Part shown: positions 1 through 7,854 of the stretch, piece by piece
Layout of the letters: the number at the start of each line of letters is the position of its first letter
How positions within the stretch are numbered: position 1 is the first letter of the stretch
Position numbers and translations under genes: made by a program
From: Thermoleophilaceae bacterium
Lineage (GTDB): Bacteria > Actinomycetota > Thermoleophilia > Solirubrobacterales > Thermoleophilaceae
Direction of reading: 5' to 3'
Length of the DNA: 64,000 bases
Assembly (NCBI GenBank): GCA_036378175.1
Contig: DASUWY010000007.1
Coordinates: 32,627 to 96,626, forward strand
The notes under the pieces: model-generated
Seen by the model: only the letters and a program-made list of their open reading frames with translations
Told to the model about the DNA's origin: nothing
The model's database searches: none

Positions 1-99
1 GATCGCGGATTCGATCCCCGACGCCGCGGGCTCGCCCGGATCGACCAGCTCGAATCCGTTCGCTGCCGGGGCCGGCGGTGTGGTTTGCGGGTTGCTCAT
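1..99 (-). CDS. N-terminal fragment of an unidentified protein
   Basis: Thirty-three codons run from an ATG at 99 to the left edge of the window, so only the N-terminus is visible. It begins MSNPQTTPPAPAANGFELVD and is proline- and alanine-rich, with no recognisable motif. A good ribosome-binding site (GAGGAG) lies about 8 bases upstream. The gene starts 25 bases after the stop of the MMPL exporter on the same strand, so the two are probably co-transcribed. Its function cannot be judged from this fragment. Confidence 0.6.
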   Translation of the reverse strand, partial: MSNPQTTPPAPAANGFELVDPGEPAASGIESAI

Positions 100-124
100 G
101 GGGCTCTCCTCTCGTGAGAGTCGG

Positions 125-2269
125 TCAATTCGATGGTGCCGGTAGCGGCCTGGCGTACTCGCGCCAGCCGAAGCGCTCGTAGACCCTCCGGAGCGGCGTG
201 GGCGCCCACCAGTTGGCGGAGCCCAGCAGCGCCATGAGCGAGGGCACGAGCAGCGCGCGGATGACCGAGGCGTCGATCAGCACCGCCAGTGCTGTGCCGA
301 TTCCGAGCTCCTTGATGAACACGATCTGCGACGTGGCGAACGCGCCGATCGCCACGGCGAACAACAACGCCGCCGCGGTGACTATGCGGCCCGTACGCTC
401 GAGCCCGGTGGCGACTGCCTCGGAGTTCGGGATCCCAGCGTCGTGCGCCTCCTTGATCCGCGACAGCAGGAACACCGCGTAGTCCGTGGACAGCCCGAAC
501 CCGACGGCGAACAGCAGGATCGGCTGGGTGGCGTCCACAGCGCCCTGGCCTCGATACCCGAGGACACCCTCGAGGTTGCCGTGCTGGAAGAGCAGCACCA
601 GGATGCCGAACACGGCGCTCAGGTTGAGCGCGTTCATCAGCACCGCCTTGACCGGGAGCACAACGGAGCCGGTGAGCAGGAACAGGATGATCAGCGTCGC
701 GCCGATCACGGCCCCGAGCACCGCCGGAAGGTGGGTGGCCAGGCTGTGCTCGAGATCAACGAACGAAGCCGTCTGCCCGGCGACGCCCACGTAGAACGGT
801 TCGTCCAGCGCTCGCACGCTCTTCACGAGGCGCTGAGTGGTTCCCGTGAGCGGCCCCTGCTCGGGCGCGACCGCCAGCAGCGAGGTAGCGGTGCCGGCCG
901 GCTGGGCGGGCGCAACCGCTGACACGTCGGGCAGCGCCTGGATCCGATGGGCGAGCGCCCGAACCTGAGGTGAGCGTGCGGGCGCGCCCACCACCACCTC
1001 CACAGGTGCGGTCCGGTTGGGTGGGAACTCGCGGTGCAGGATGTCGTCGACCTGTCGTGCGCTCGCGCTCGAAGGCAGCACGCTCGCGTCCACCGACGTG
1101 AACCTGATGCTCCAGAACGGAATGCCGAGCACGATCAGAAACGCCGCGCTCGCGGCCGCGATGGGCGCCGGCCGGCGCATAACGAAGCGCGACAGCCGGT
1201 ACCACCCGCCGCGGTCCTCGCGCCGGGCCTCTCGCTCGGCGGCCCGCGCGAGCCTCCTCGGTGCGAACGCGTTCACCCGCGGGCCGAGGACGCTCAGCAG
1301 CGCCGGCAACACCACGAGCGCCAGACCCGCGGCGAGCAGAGCGACGAGCGCCCCGGCGATGCCCATCGAGTACAGAAAGCGCTGGGGGAAGATCGCCAGC
1401 GAGGCCACCGCGGCGGCGATCGTGAGCGAGCTGAACACGATCGCGCGCCCGGCGGTCCGAAGCGTGCGCCGAAGCGCGGTGACGCCGAAGCCCGAGCTCG
1501 CCGCCTCCTCGCGGTAGCGCGAGACCATGAAGAGGCTGTAGTCGATCGCGAGCCCGAGCCCGAGTCCGGTGACCAGGTTGAGCGAGAACACAGACAGGTC
1601 CGCGAAGCTCGTGACGATCCGCAGCGCGAAGAACGTGGCGACGATCGCGAGGCCTCCGAGGAGCGGCGGCAGCAGGGCCGCCACGAGCGACCTGAAGAAG
1701 AGGAGCGAGAGCAGGAAGATGAACGGGAACGCGAGCAGCTCCGCATGTGCGAGGTCCTTGCCCACCTGCGAGTTCACCTGCGCGCTGGCGATCGCCTCGC
1801 CGCCGAGCTTGACGTCTCGCTGGCCGGAGAAGCCGTTCTTGATGTGGTCCGCCACATCCTGGAGCGTCTTGTCCGGCAGCGGCCTGAAGTAGGCGAGCAC
1901 ATAGGTCGAGCGGCCGTCGCGCGAGACCATCGCCGGGTCGTGCGTGTCGTAGTAGCTCGCCACGCGCGCCACGTCCGGCTGCGCGCGCAGCTGCGCCGCG
2001 ACCTCCCGGACGCGCGCCTTCGCCGCCGCGCTGCGCACCCGCCCCGGCTGGACGAGAGCAACCACTCCCGCGTCGATCTGCCGCCCGGCGGCATGCTCGA
2101 AGCGGTTCGTGGCCTGCACGCTCTGCGTGGCCGCGTCCTTCGCCCCGTACGGGCTCATGTGCTTGGCCACCGACGTGCCCACCGCTCCCGCGATCGCCGC
2201 GGCCACAACCGTGAGAGCGAGCACCCGGCGCGCATTGGCGTCAAGGAACGTGGCGAGTCTTCCCAGCAT
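125..2269 (-). CDS. MMPL/RND-family exporter
   Basis: A 714-residue membrane protein with the two-fold MMPL layout. There is an N-terminal membrane segment, an exported loop (about residues 35-170), a first helix bundle with the signature GLGLAIDYSLFMVSRYREE (Asp243-Tyr244), a second loop, and a second bundle with TDYAVFLLSRIKEAHD (Asp596-Tyr597). Such Asp-Tyr pairs in the central helices belong to the proton relay of MMPL/RND pumps. The family exports lipids or drugs using the proton gradient; the substrate here is unknown. ATG start with AAGGAG upstream. It is divergent from an HxlR-type regulator and has a strong promoter inside an inverted repeat, which suggests repression relieved by a toxic compound. 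The partial gene at 1-99 follows it. Confidence 0.9.
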   Translation of the reverse strand: MLGRLATFLDANARRVLALTVVAAAIAGAVGTSVAKHMSPYGAKDAATQSVQATNRFEHAAGRQIDAGVVALVQPGRVRSAAAKARVREVAAQLRAQPDVARVASYYDTHDPAMVSRDGRSTYVLAYFRPLPDKTLQDVADHIKNGFSGQRDVKLGGEAIASAQVNSQVGKDLAHAELLAFPFIFLLSLLFFRSLVAALLPPLLGGLAIVATFFALRIVTSFADLSVFSLNLVTGLGLGLAIDYSLFMVSRYREEAASSGFGVTALRRTLRTAGRAIVFSSLTIAAAVASLAIFPQRFLYSMGIAGALVALLAAGLALVVLPALLSVLGPRVNAFAPRRLARAAEREARREDRGGWYRLSRFVMRRPAPIAAASAAFLIVLGIPFWSIRFTSVDASVLPSSASARQVDDILHREFPPNRTAPVEVVVGAPARSPQVRALAHRIQALPDVSAVAPAQPAGTATSLLAVAPEQGPLTGTTQRLVKSVRALDEPFYVGVAGQTASFVDLEHSLATHLPAVLGAVIGATLIILFLLTGSVVLPVKAVLMNALNLSAVFGILVLLFQHGNLEGVLGYRGQGAVDATQPILLFAVGFGLSTDYAVFLLSRIKEAHDAGIPNSEAVATGLERTGRIVTAAALLFAVAIGAFATSQIVFIKELGIGTALAVLIDASVIRALLVPSLMALLGSANWWAPTPLRRVYERFGWREYARPLPAPSN

Positions 2270-2296
2270 CGGTTTGCTCCTTCGCTTGTGGCCTGC

Positions 2297-2347
2297 CTTG
2301 CTTGACGCAAGCCACCGTAAAGATGACCCTAACTTTTGTCAAGCAAG
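2297..2347. promoter_or_regulatory. Inverted repeat, probable operator of the HxlR/MMPL pair
   Basis: CTTGCTTGAC at 2297-2306 is mirrored exactly by GTCAAGCAAG at 2338-2347 (10-base arms, 31 bases between). The left arm also contains a small palindrome, GCTTG-ACG-CAAGC (2300-2312). The right arm covers the -35 box of the exporter promoter and the left arm covers its predicted transcription start. This is the position expected for a repressor, most simply the adjacent HxlR protein. Confidence 0.6.
2314..2342 (-). promoter_or_regulatory. Promoter of the MMPL exporter
   Basis: On the minus strand TTGACA (2342-2337), a 17-base spacer and TACGGT (2319-2314) form a near-consensus vegetative promoter. 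Transcription would start near 2306, giving a leader of about 37 bases that contains the AAGGAG ribosome-binding site. Confidence 0.6.
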
Positions 2348-2367
2348 TGGGCTACTCTTTAGGAACC

Positions 2368-2841
2368 GTGCTGCAGCGCGACTATCCAGACCAGGTCTGC
2401 TCGATCGCCCGTGCGCTCGAAGTCACCGGCGAACGCTGGACGATGCTGATCGTGCGTGACGCCGTGGTGGGCCTGACGCGCTTCGAGGAGTTCCAAGAGA
2501 GCCTCGGGATCGCGTCGAACGTGCTCACCAACCGGCTCAAGCTTCTGTGCGATGAGGGCGTGCTCGAGCGGGTGGCGGACCCGGAGCGTCCCGGGCGGCC
2601 CAAGTACGTGCTCACCCAGAAGGGGCGAGAGCTCGGACCCGTGCTCTTTGCCCTGATGAAGTGGGGCGACCGGCATTACCCCACGCCTAACGGCCCGCCG
2701 CGACTCACCCTCCACGCCGGCTGCGGCGGCAACATCGGGCCGGATTGGCGCTGCGACCGCTGCGGCAAGCAGGCCAGCTCGGGCGAGCTCGACCTCCCGC
2801 TTGGCCCAGGGTCGCCACGCGCATCACGCGCCACGACTTGA
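2368..2841 (+). CDS. HxlR-family transcriptional regulator
   Basis: A winged-helix regulator of the HxlR family. It opens with the family's usual CSIARALEVTGERWTMLIVRD (here after VLQRDYPDQV), followed by the recognition helix region GIASNVLTNRLKLLCDEGVLER and the wing. The C-terminus carries a CxxC-type zinc-ribbon-like stretch (GCGGNIGP...CDRCG). I chose the GTG at 2368 because homologues begin close to this point and a TACTCT box lies 10 bases upstream, giving a near-leaderless message. An in-frame TTG at 2302 and ATG at 2323 are possible but lie inside the operator. It is divergent from the MMPL exporter, which is probably its target. The inducer is unknown. Confidence 0.85.
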   Translation: MLQRDYPDQVCSIARALEVTGERWTMLIVRDAVVGLTRFEEFQESLGIASNVLTNRLKLLCDEGVLERVADPERPGRPKYVLTQKGRELGPVLFALMKWGDRHYPTPNGPPRLTLHAGCGGNIGPDWRCDRCGKQASSGELDLPLGPGSPRASRATT

Positions 2842-2852
2842 CGTGAGCTTGG

Positions 2853-4496
2853 TCAGCCGCCGAAGAGCGACCGGAGGAGGCCCGAGGCGCTGCGCGGGTC
2901 GACCCCGTACTTGCGCTTGAAGCGCTCCGCGTCGGCCTTGTCCGCCAGCGCCAGCACCAATTCCTCACGCGAGGAGCCGAGGCGGCACGCGGTTCGATCG
3001 AGCAGCGCGAGCGCCTGTTGCTGGAGAAAGCCGGTCAGGCCGCCGGCGCTCGGGGCCGTGCGCTGGGCGGTGCAGGGGTTGAGGATCGCGGGCGGGCTGG
3101 GCGCCACTGCTCTGTACAGGCCCGCGTATGCCAGCGGCACCCCGATCGCCACCGCCGCCGTTGCCGCCAGGGCCGCGAGCCGCACGCCGGCGAGGAGGAG
3201 GAGCGCGGCCAGGAAACCGGCCGCGCCCGCGATCAGGAACGACGAGCGGAACGCCTTCCCCACCGCCGCGATCAGCGTGTCGTCGGCACGGCGGCCGAGT
3301 TCGTTGTAGGCGACGAGATTCGACCCGCTGAAGCGGCCGCGTTCGGCCGCGACGGCTCGGCGAAGCCCCTTCCGCGGCTGGTTCGATTCCACCCCATCGA
3401 GCAGCGCGGGCGCGAGCTTGATCTTGTCCAGCGGCGGGAGGGACGCATCGAGCACCAGCGCCACTCCCTGCTCGCGCGCCTTCTGCGTGGCCACGTTCAG
3501 CTCGTGGGCCGCGATCGGCGCGGCGATGGCGAGGATGGCCGCGATGCCGGCGTAACGGATCGTCAGGAGGCGGGCGGCGTCCCGCGGCGTGCGCTCGGGC
3601 AGTAGGTCCCCGGCAAGCGAGGTGAGCGCAAGGCCCATCCCGGCACCTGCGAGCAGCTGCGGGATAACCGTCCACCACAGCGACGCCGTGGGAAGCCAGG
3701 CCAGCGCGAGCACTCCGCCGCCCACGAGCGCGCAGCCCGCGACCGCGCGCGTGAGCGGATCGCCTCCGATCCTCGCGCCGGCGATAGCCGCTATCGGGAT
3801 GACCGTGACCGCTCCGGCGGCCGCCAGCGGGCTCACGTTCCAGCCGGCCACCAGCAGCAGCACGAGCAGGAAGAGCACGGCCGCGAGCGAGGCAGACACG
3901 AGTCCGAGCGCCAGCGCCGGGCGCCAGGCGAAGGCGTGCCGCTCGGCAGGCTCCTCCACGGTGGGCGGAGCCTGCGCCGGTCCCGCGAGCACGGCCACCG
4001 CCCCCACCGCGGCGATCGGCACCTGGAAGACGAAGATCGCTCGCCAGCTGAACGCCTGGGTGAGCGCGCCGCCGATTGCGGGCCCGACGGCCGTTGCGAA
4101 CACCGCCGTCCACACCCACAGCGCGCGGCCCCGCCCGCGGTGACCGCCGAGCAGCTCGAACACCGTCGCCAGCCCGGCCGCGCCGCCGAGTGCCTGCGCG
4201 CCTCTCGCCAGGAGCAACACCGGCAGTGTGTTCGCCGCGGCGCACACACCGCTCGCCGCCGCCATCAGCGCGAAGCCGCCTGCGCCCACCGTTCTCACGG
4301 ACCAGTGCGAAGCCAGGCGCTCGAACGGAAGCAGAGCGAAGGCGATCACGAGCGTGTAGAGGCCGATCACCGCGGCCACGCCCTCGATCGTGGTGTCGAG
4401 CTCACGCAGGATGTCCGGCAGCGCGAGCGTGACGATCGACGCGTCCGCCAGCGCCAGCCCGGCGCCGACGGCGAGTGCTAAGCGTCGCGGGTCCAT
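2853..4496 (-). CDS. MFS transporter (DHA2-like) with C-terminal tail
   Basis: An integral membrane protein of 547 residues from the ATG at 4496; another 11 codons are open upstream. Helix 1 carries ALADASIVTLALPDILREL, typical of the EmrB/QacA (DHA2) drug-proton antiporters, and a run of hydrophobic helices follows. Unusual features are a long polar loop before the last helices (around LDKIKLAPALLDGVESNQPRK) and a soluble tail of about 80 residues with LGSSREELVLALADK near the end. I see no motif that identifies the substrate. It converges on the HxlR gene with an 11-base gap and lies downstream of the RTX-type gene on the same strand. Confidence 0.8.
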   Translation of the reverse strand: MDPRRLALAVGAGLALADASIVTLALPDILRELDTTIEGVAAVIGLYTLVIAFALLPFERLASHWSVRTVGAGGFALMAAASGVCAAANTLPVLLLARGAQALGGAAGLATVFELLGGHRGRGRALWVWTAVFATAVGPAIGGALTQAFSWRAIFVFQVPIAAVGAVAVLAGPAQAPPTVEEPAERHAFAWRPALALGLVSASLAAVLFLLVLLLVAGWNVSPLAAAGAVTVIPIAAIAGARIGGDPLTRAVAGCALVGGGVLALAWLPTASLWWTVIPQLLAGAGMGLALTSLAGDLLPERTPRDAARLLTIRYAGIAAILAIAAPIAAHELNVATQKAREQGVALVLDASLPPLDKIKLAPALLDGVESNQPRKGLRRAVAAERGRFSGSNLVAYNELGRRADDTLIAAVGKAFRSSFLIAGAAGFLAALLLLAGVRLAALAATAAVAIGVPLAYAGLYRAVAPSPPAILNPCTAQRTAPSAGGLTGFLQQQALALLDRTACRLGSSREELVLALADKADAERFKRKYGVDPRSASGLLRSLFGG

Positions 4497-4535
4497 GGCT
4501 GAAGTATCCGCCCGCGGCCGCGGGCGCAAGCGCCG

Positions 4536-5810
4536 CTAGGGCACGCGCTTGGTCTCGCAGCCGCGCAGGACGTCGACCTTGTCTGCGAGCACGTCGTCCT
4601 TGCCGGAGCCGCAGTTCACGACGTCCTTGCGCCCGTCGCGGACGTTGACCTTGTCGTTGCCGCTGCCCGCGTTGATGCGGTCGCGGCCGCTGCCGCCGTT
4701 CACCACGTCGTTGCCCGAGCCGGAGTTGATCACGTCGTTGCCCGAGTTCCCGACCACGAAGTCGTTGCCGCCGCCTGAGCTGATCCGGTCGCGGCCGGCG
4801 CCGCCCACGATGTGGTCGCGGCCCGAGCCGCCCACGATCTTGTCGTTGCCGTTGTCGCCGAAGAGGCTGTTGTTCCCGATGCCGCCCACGAGCACGTCGT
4901 TGCCGTCGTTGCCGTGTATCGAGTCGCTTCCGTTGCCGCCGTTGATGCTGTCGTTGCCGGCATTTCCGCTCATGTTGTCGTTGCCGGAGTTGCCGTCCAT
5001 CACGTCGTTGCCGTTGCCGCCGGTGACGGTGTCGGGTCCGGAGCCCCCGCTGAGGGTGTCGGTGCCGTCGCCGCCCGACACACGGTCGCGGCCGGCGCCA
5101 CCCGACAGCGTGTCGTCGCCAACGTCGCCTGTGAGCGAATCGTTGCCCGCGCCGCCGTCCGCGGTGTCGTTGCCTGCGAGGACGGTGATCGTGTCGTTGC
5201 CGGCGCCGCCGGTCACGTGGTCGTCGCCCGCGCCGGAGTTGAGGCTGTCGTTGCCGTCGCCGCCGTCGAGCGTGTCGTTGTCGTCGCCGCCCGACAGGGT
5301 GTCGTCGCCGGCGCCGCCGGAGAGGTTGTCGAGGCCCGCCCCGCCGTCCAGGCGGTCGTTGCCGTCGCCGCCCGCGATCGTGTCGTTGCCCACGTCGCCG
5401 GAGATGATGTCGTTCCCCGCTCCGCCGTCGGCGGTGTCGTCACCCGTGCCGAGCAGGATCGAGTCGTCTCCCTCGTTGCCCTGCACGTTGTCGTCGCCCG
5501 CGAGCCCCGTCGGCGTGTCGTTCCCCGCGCCGCCGATCAGCGTGTCGTTGCCGTCATCGCCGATCAGGTGGTCGTTGCCGTCCCCGCCGTTGAGGACGTC
5601 GTCGCCGCCCAGCCCCTCCACATCGTCGTTGCCGCCGAGCGCGTTGACGTTGTCCGGGCCTTCGGTGAGCTGGCAGGGCGGATCGTCACCATTCGTGAAG
5701 ACACCGCAGACCGGTCGCCCCGCGCCGAACGCGCCGGCACCGAACGCCAGCGCAAGCCCGAGCACAGCGACAGGCGCAAGGAGGACCAGAACCCGCCTCA
5801 TCTGCGCCAT
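4536..5810 (-). CDS. Secreted RTX-type calcium-binding repeat protein
   Basis: 424 residues. Residues 1-30 form a Sec-type signal peptide (MRR followed by a Leu/Ala/Val core), then a short Cys-containing segment. Residues 51-392 are 38 consecutive nonapeptides of the GGxGxDxxx type in unbroken register. This predicts a calcium-bound parallel beta-roll. The last 32 residues have a pair of cysteines (VVNCGSGKDD and RGCETKRVP), a C-terminal cap I associate with secreted repeat proteins of this lineage. No type I secretion genes are near, and the signal peptide suggests Sec export to the cell surface or medium. The start could also be Met4 (5801). Function beyond calcium binding is unknown. Confidence 0.85.
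   Translation of the reverse strand: MAQMRRVLVLLAPVAVLGLALAFGAGAFGAGRPVCGVFTNGDDPPCQLTEGPDNVNALGGNDDVEGLGGDDVLNGGDGNDHLIGDDGNDTLIGGAGNDTPTGLAGDDNVQGNEGDDSILLGTGDDTADGGAGNDIISGDVGNDTIAGGDGNDRLDGGAGLDNLSGGAGDDTLSGGDDNDTLDGGDGNDSLNSGAGDDHVTGGAGNDTITVLAGNDTADGGAGNDSLTGDVGDDTLSGGAGRDRVSGGDGTDTLSGGSGPDTVTGGNGNDVMDGNSGNDNMSGNAGNDSINGGNGSDSIHGNDGNDVLVGGIGNNSLFGDNGNDKIVGGSGRDHIVGGAGRDRISSGGGNDFVVGNSGNDVINSGSGNDVVNGGSGRDRINAGSGNDKVNVRDGRKDVVNCGSGKDDVLADKVDVLRGCETKRVP
4635..5660 (-). repeat. 27-bp tandem repeats coding for 38 RTX nonapeptides
   Basis: The coding DNA of the RTX roll is a 27-bp-period tandem repeat of 38 units with no insertion or deletion that breaks the period. On the plus strand the units read like cgtcgttgccg cores. 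The repeat opens long spurious reading frames on the opposite strand. Confidence 0.85.
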
Positions 5811-5843
5811 CGTAACCGCATGCGGCGCGCAAGCGCCAGCGGA

Positions 5844-7286
5844 CTACGCCAGTAGCGGCAGCAGCGCCTGGAGCTTCACCTCGGTCTCCGCCAGCTCGTC
5901 CGCGGGATCCGAGTCGCGCACGATGCCGTTGCCGGCGTAGAGATGCGCGACGCTGCCGCGCAGGAGCGCGCAGCGGATCGCCACGCAGAACTCGCCGTCC
6001 TCCGACAGGTCCGTCCACCCCACCGTGCCGGCGTACCAGCCGCGGTCGAGCCCCTCGAGCGCCGGGATGAGCCGGTAGGCATGGTCCCGCGGCTCGCCGC
6101 CCACGGCCGGGGTGGGATGCAACCGCCCCGCGAGCTCCACGCACGGCACCGGGTCCGCCAGCTGGGCGCGGATGGGCGTGGCGAGGTGCTGGACGTTCTG
6201 CACCTTCACGAGCACCGGCTCCTCGGCGGCCGCCACCCATACGCTCACGGGACGCAGGTTGCGCTCGATGCGGCGCGCGACGATGGCCTGCTCCTCGCGC
6301 TCCTTCGTCCCCTGCATGAGCTGCTCGCCCAGCAGGTCATCCACCGACGGGTCCGCGCTGCGGCGCGTGGTGCCGGCGAGGGCCACCGTCTGTGCCCGGG
6401 CGCCGTCCCGGCGCACGAGCAGCTCCGGGCTCGCCCCGATGAAGGACAGCTCCGGGGTGCCAACGAGGTAGCAGTAACAGGCCGGGAACGCGGCCCGCAG
6501 GGCGTCGTACAGCGGCGCCGGGTCGATCTCGCGCGGCGCATGCACCCGCACCTCACGGGCGAGCACGACCTTCTCGATCTCACCCGCGCGGATGTGCTCC
6601 ACCGCGCGCGCCACGGCCGACTCGTAGTGCTCGGGCGGCGCGGCACCCGCCACGCGGGCGCTCGCCACCGGGTCGGGGTCGAACAGAGGCATCGGAGCGG
6701 GCTCGAGCGCGTTCGCCCGCCGGCGCAGCCGCCCAAGCACAGCGTCAGCGGACTCGTCTCCGTCGAGCACGGCGGTGAGCGTGAGGCGCGCCTCCCCGCC
6801 GCGGCGAGCCAGCGACAGCTCGGGCAGCACGAGCTGAGCGGGCGCGAGCGACGCCCACTCCGGCGCGGACCCGCCCTCCGGCGCGAAGGCGAAGCCGCCC
6901 ACCCACACCGGGCCGGCGCCGGGCGGATCCTCCGCGGTGTCCGCCGCCTCCGCTCCGCGCGCCAGCTCGCGACACGCCGAGGCGGCCATCCGGAAGCGCT
7001 GGTCCCCGCTCGCCTCCACGATCGCCGCCGCGCCCAGCGCGGCGAGTACCGAGCGTTCGCGGTCGGGCTGCTCGAGGCAGAAGAAGCGGTCCTCAGCCCG
7101 GCGGGCCGCCAGCACGGCGGCCGTCAGATGCAGCTCCGCCGGCACCGTCACGGTCACGCTCGCGATCACGCGCCGCCGCTCGCGCCGCGCACGCCTCAGC
7201 GCGCGCTCCACCCGCTGCTCGAGCAGCGCCCATGCGGAATCGGCGAGCCGGAAGGGCCCGCTTCCTGGTTGCGTCCTCGTGGTCAA
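5844..7286 (-). CDS. menF: Isochorismate synthase
   Basis: A chorismate-utilising enzyme of 480 residues. The C-terminal catalytic domain has GEIEKVVLAREVRV (Lys that activates water), LAGTTRR, the HLATPI and HPTPAVGG blocks, and GWYAGTVGWTDLSEDGEF with the Mg-binding Glu residues. It converts chorismate to isochorismate, the first step of menaquinone (or siderophore) synthesis. No siderophore genes are present, and an NDH-2 gene lies in the window, so menaquinone is the likelier role. The start is a TTG at 7286, 7 bases after the ilvN stop, without a clear ribosome-binding site, so translation may depend on coupling to ilvN. No better start is visible before residue 20. Confidence 0.85.
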   Translation of the reverse strand: MTTRTQPGSGPFRLADSAWALLEQRVERALRRARRERRRVIASVTVTVPAELHLTAAVLAARRAEDRFFCLEQPDRERSVLAALGAAAIVEASGDQRFRMAASACRELARGAEAADTAEDPPGAGPVWVGGFAFAPEGGSAPEWASLAPAQLVLPELSLARRGGEARLTLTAVLDGDESADAVLGRLRRRANALEPAPMPLFDPDPVASARVAGAAPPEHYESAVARAVEHIRAGEIEKVVLAREVRVHAPREIDPAPLYDALRAAFPACYCYLVGTPELSFIGASPELLVRRDGARAQTVALAGTTRRSADPSVDDLLGEQLMQGTKEREEQAIVARRIERNLRPVSVWVAAAEEPVLVKVQNVQHLATPIRAQLADPVPCVELAGRLHPTPAVGGEPRDHAYRLIPALEGLDRGWYAGTVGWTDLSEDGEFCVAIRCALLRGSVAHLYAGNGIVRDSDPADELAETEVKLQALLPLLA

Positions 7287-7293
7287 GATGCCG

Positions 7294-7851
7294 CTAGGTG
7301 GCGCTGCGCCCGCGCGAGACCGCGATCTCGCCCGTGCGCACCATCTCGATCAGCCCGAACGGCCGGATGTTGCGCTCGAACGCTTCGATCTTGTCGTCCG
7401 GCCCGGTGATCTCCACGGTCACCGAACGCTTGGACACGTCCACCACGTTGCCGCGGAAGATCTCCGTGAACTCGAGGATCTCGCGCCGCGTATCGCTGTC
7501 CGCCGAGATCTTGAACAGCGCGAGCTCCCGGGACACCGTCTCGGATGGCTCGAGGTCGCGGATCTTGATCACGTTGACGAGCTTGTGCAGCTGCTTCGTC
7601 ACCTGGTCGATCGGATGCAGCGCGCCGTCGACCGTGAGCGTGATGCGTGAGATCGCGGCGTCGTCGGTGGGGCCAACGGCCAGCGACCCGATGTTGAAGC
7701 CGCGGCGCGCGAACAGCCCGGCCACCCGGGCCAGAACGCCCGGCTTGTTCTCAACGAGGATCGAGAGGACGTGCTTGCGGCCGGTATGGATGCCACCGCT
7801 TGCCTCGAGATCCTCGAGATTCAGGATTTCCTTGGTTCCTGGTTCACCCAT
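7294..7851 (-). CDS. ilvN: Acetolactate synthase small (regulatory) subunit
   Basis: 185 residues. An N-terminal ACT domain begins at about residue 26 (HVLSILVENKPGVLARVAGLF, then RRGFNIGSLAVGPT), followed by the second ACT-like domain ending with ITGPDDKIEAFERNIRPFGL. The subunit activates IlvB and normally confers valine feedback inhibition. The ATG at 7851 lies 3 bases after the ilvB stop, so the two are translationally linked. The N-terminal extension of about 25 residues before the ACT domain is slightly longer than usual. Confidence 0.95.
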   Translation of the reverse strand: MGEPGTKEILNLEDLEASGGIHTGRKHVLSILVENKPGVLARVAGLFARRGFNIGSLAVGPTDDAAISRITLTVDGALHPIDQVTKQLHKLVNVIKIRDLEPSETVSRELALFKISADSDTRREILEFTEIFRGNVVDVSKRSVTVEITGPDDKIEAFERNIRPFGLIEMVRTGEIAVSRGRSAT

Positions 7852-7854
7852 CGC

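Noticed and set aside
1034..2305. 423-codon plus-strand frame over the MMPL gene
   Set aside because: Extremely Arg/Glu-rich shadow frame; the MMPL protein on the other strand has all family motifs.
4635..5660. CRISPR array
   Set aside because: The repeats are contiguous, in frame with a coding sequence and lack spacers.
4549..5940. Long plus-strand frame of 463 codons over the RTX gene
   Set aside because: It is the mirror of the 27-bp repeats: a monotonous Ser/Leu/Pro repeat with no start context. The minus-strand RTX protein with signal peptide is clearly the real gene.
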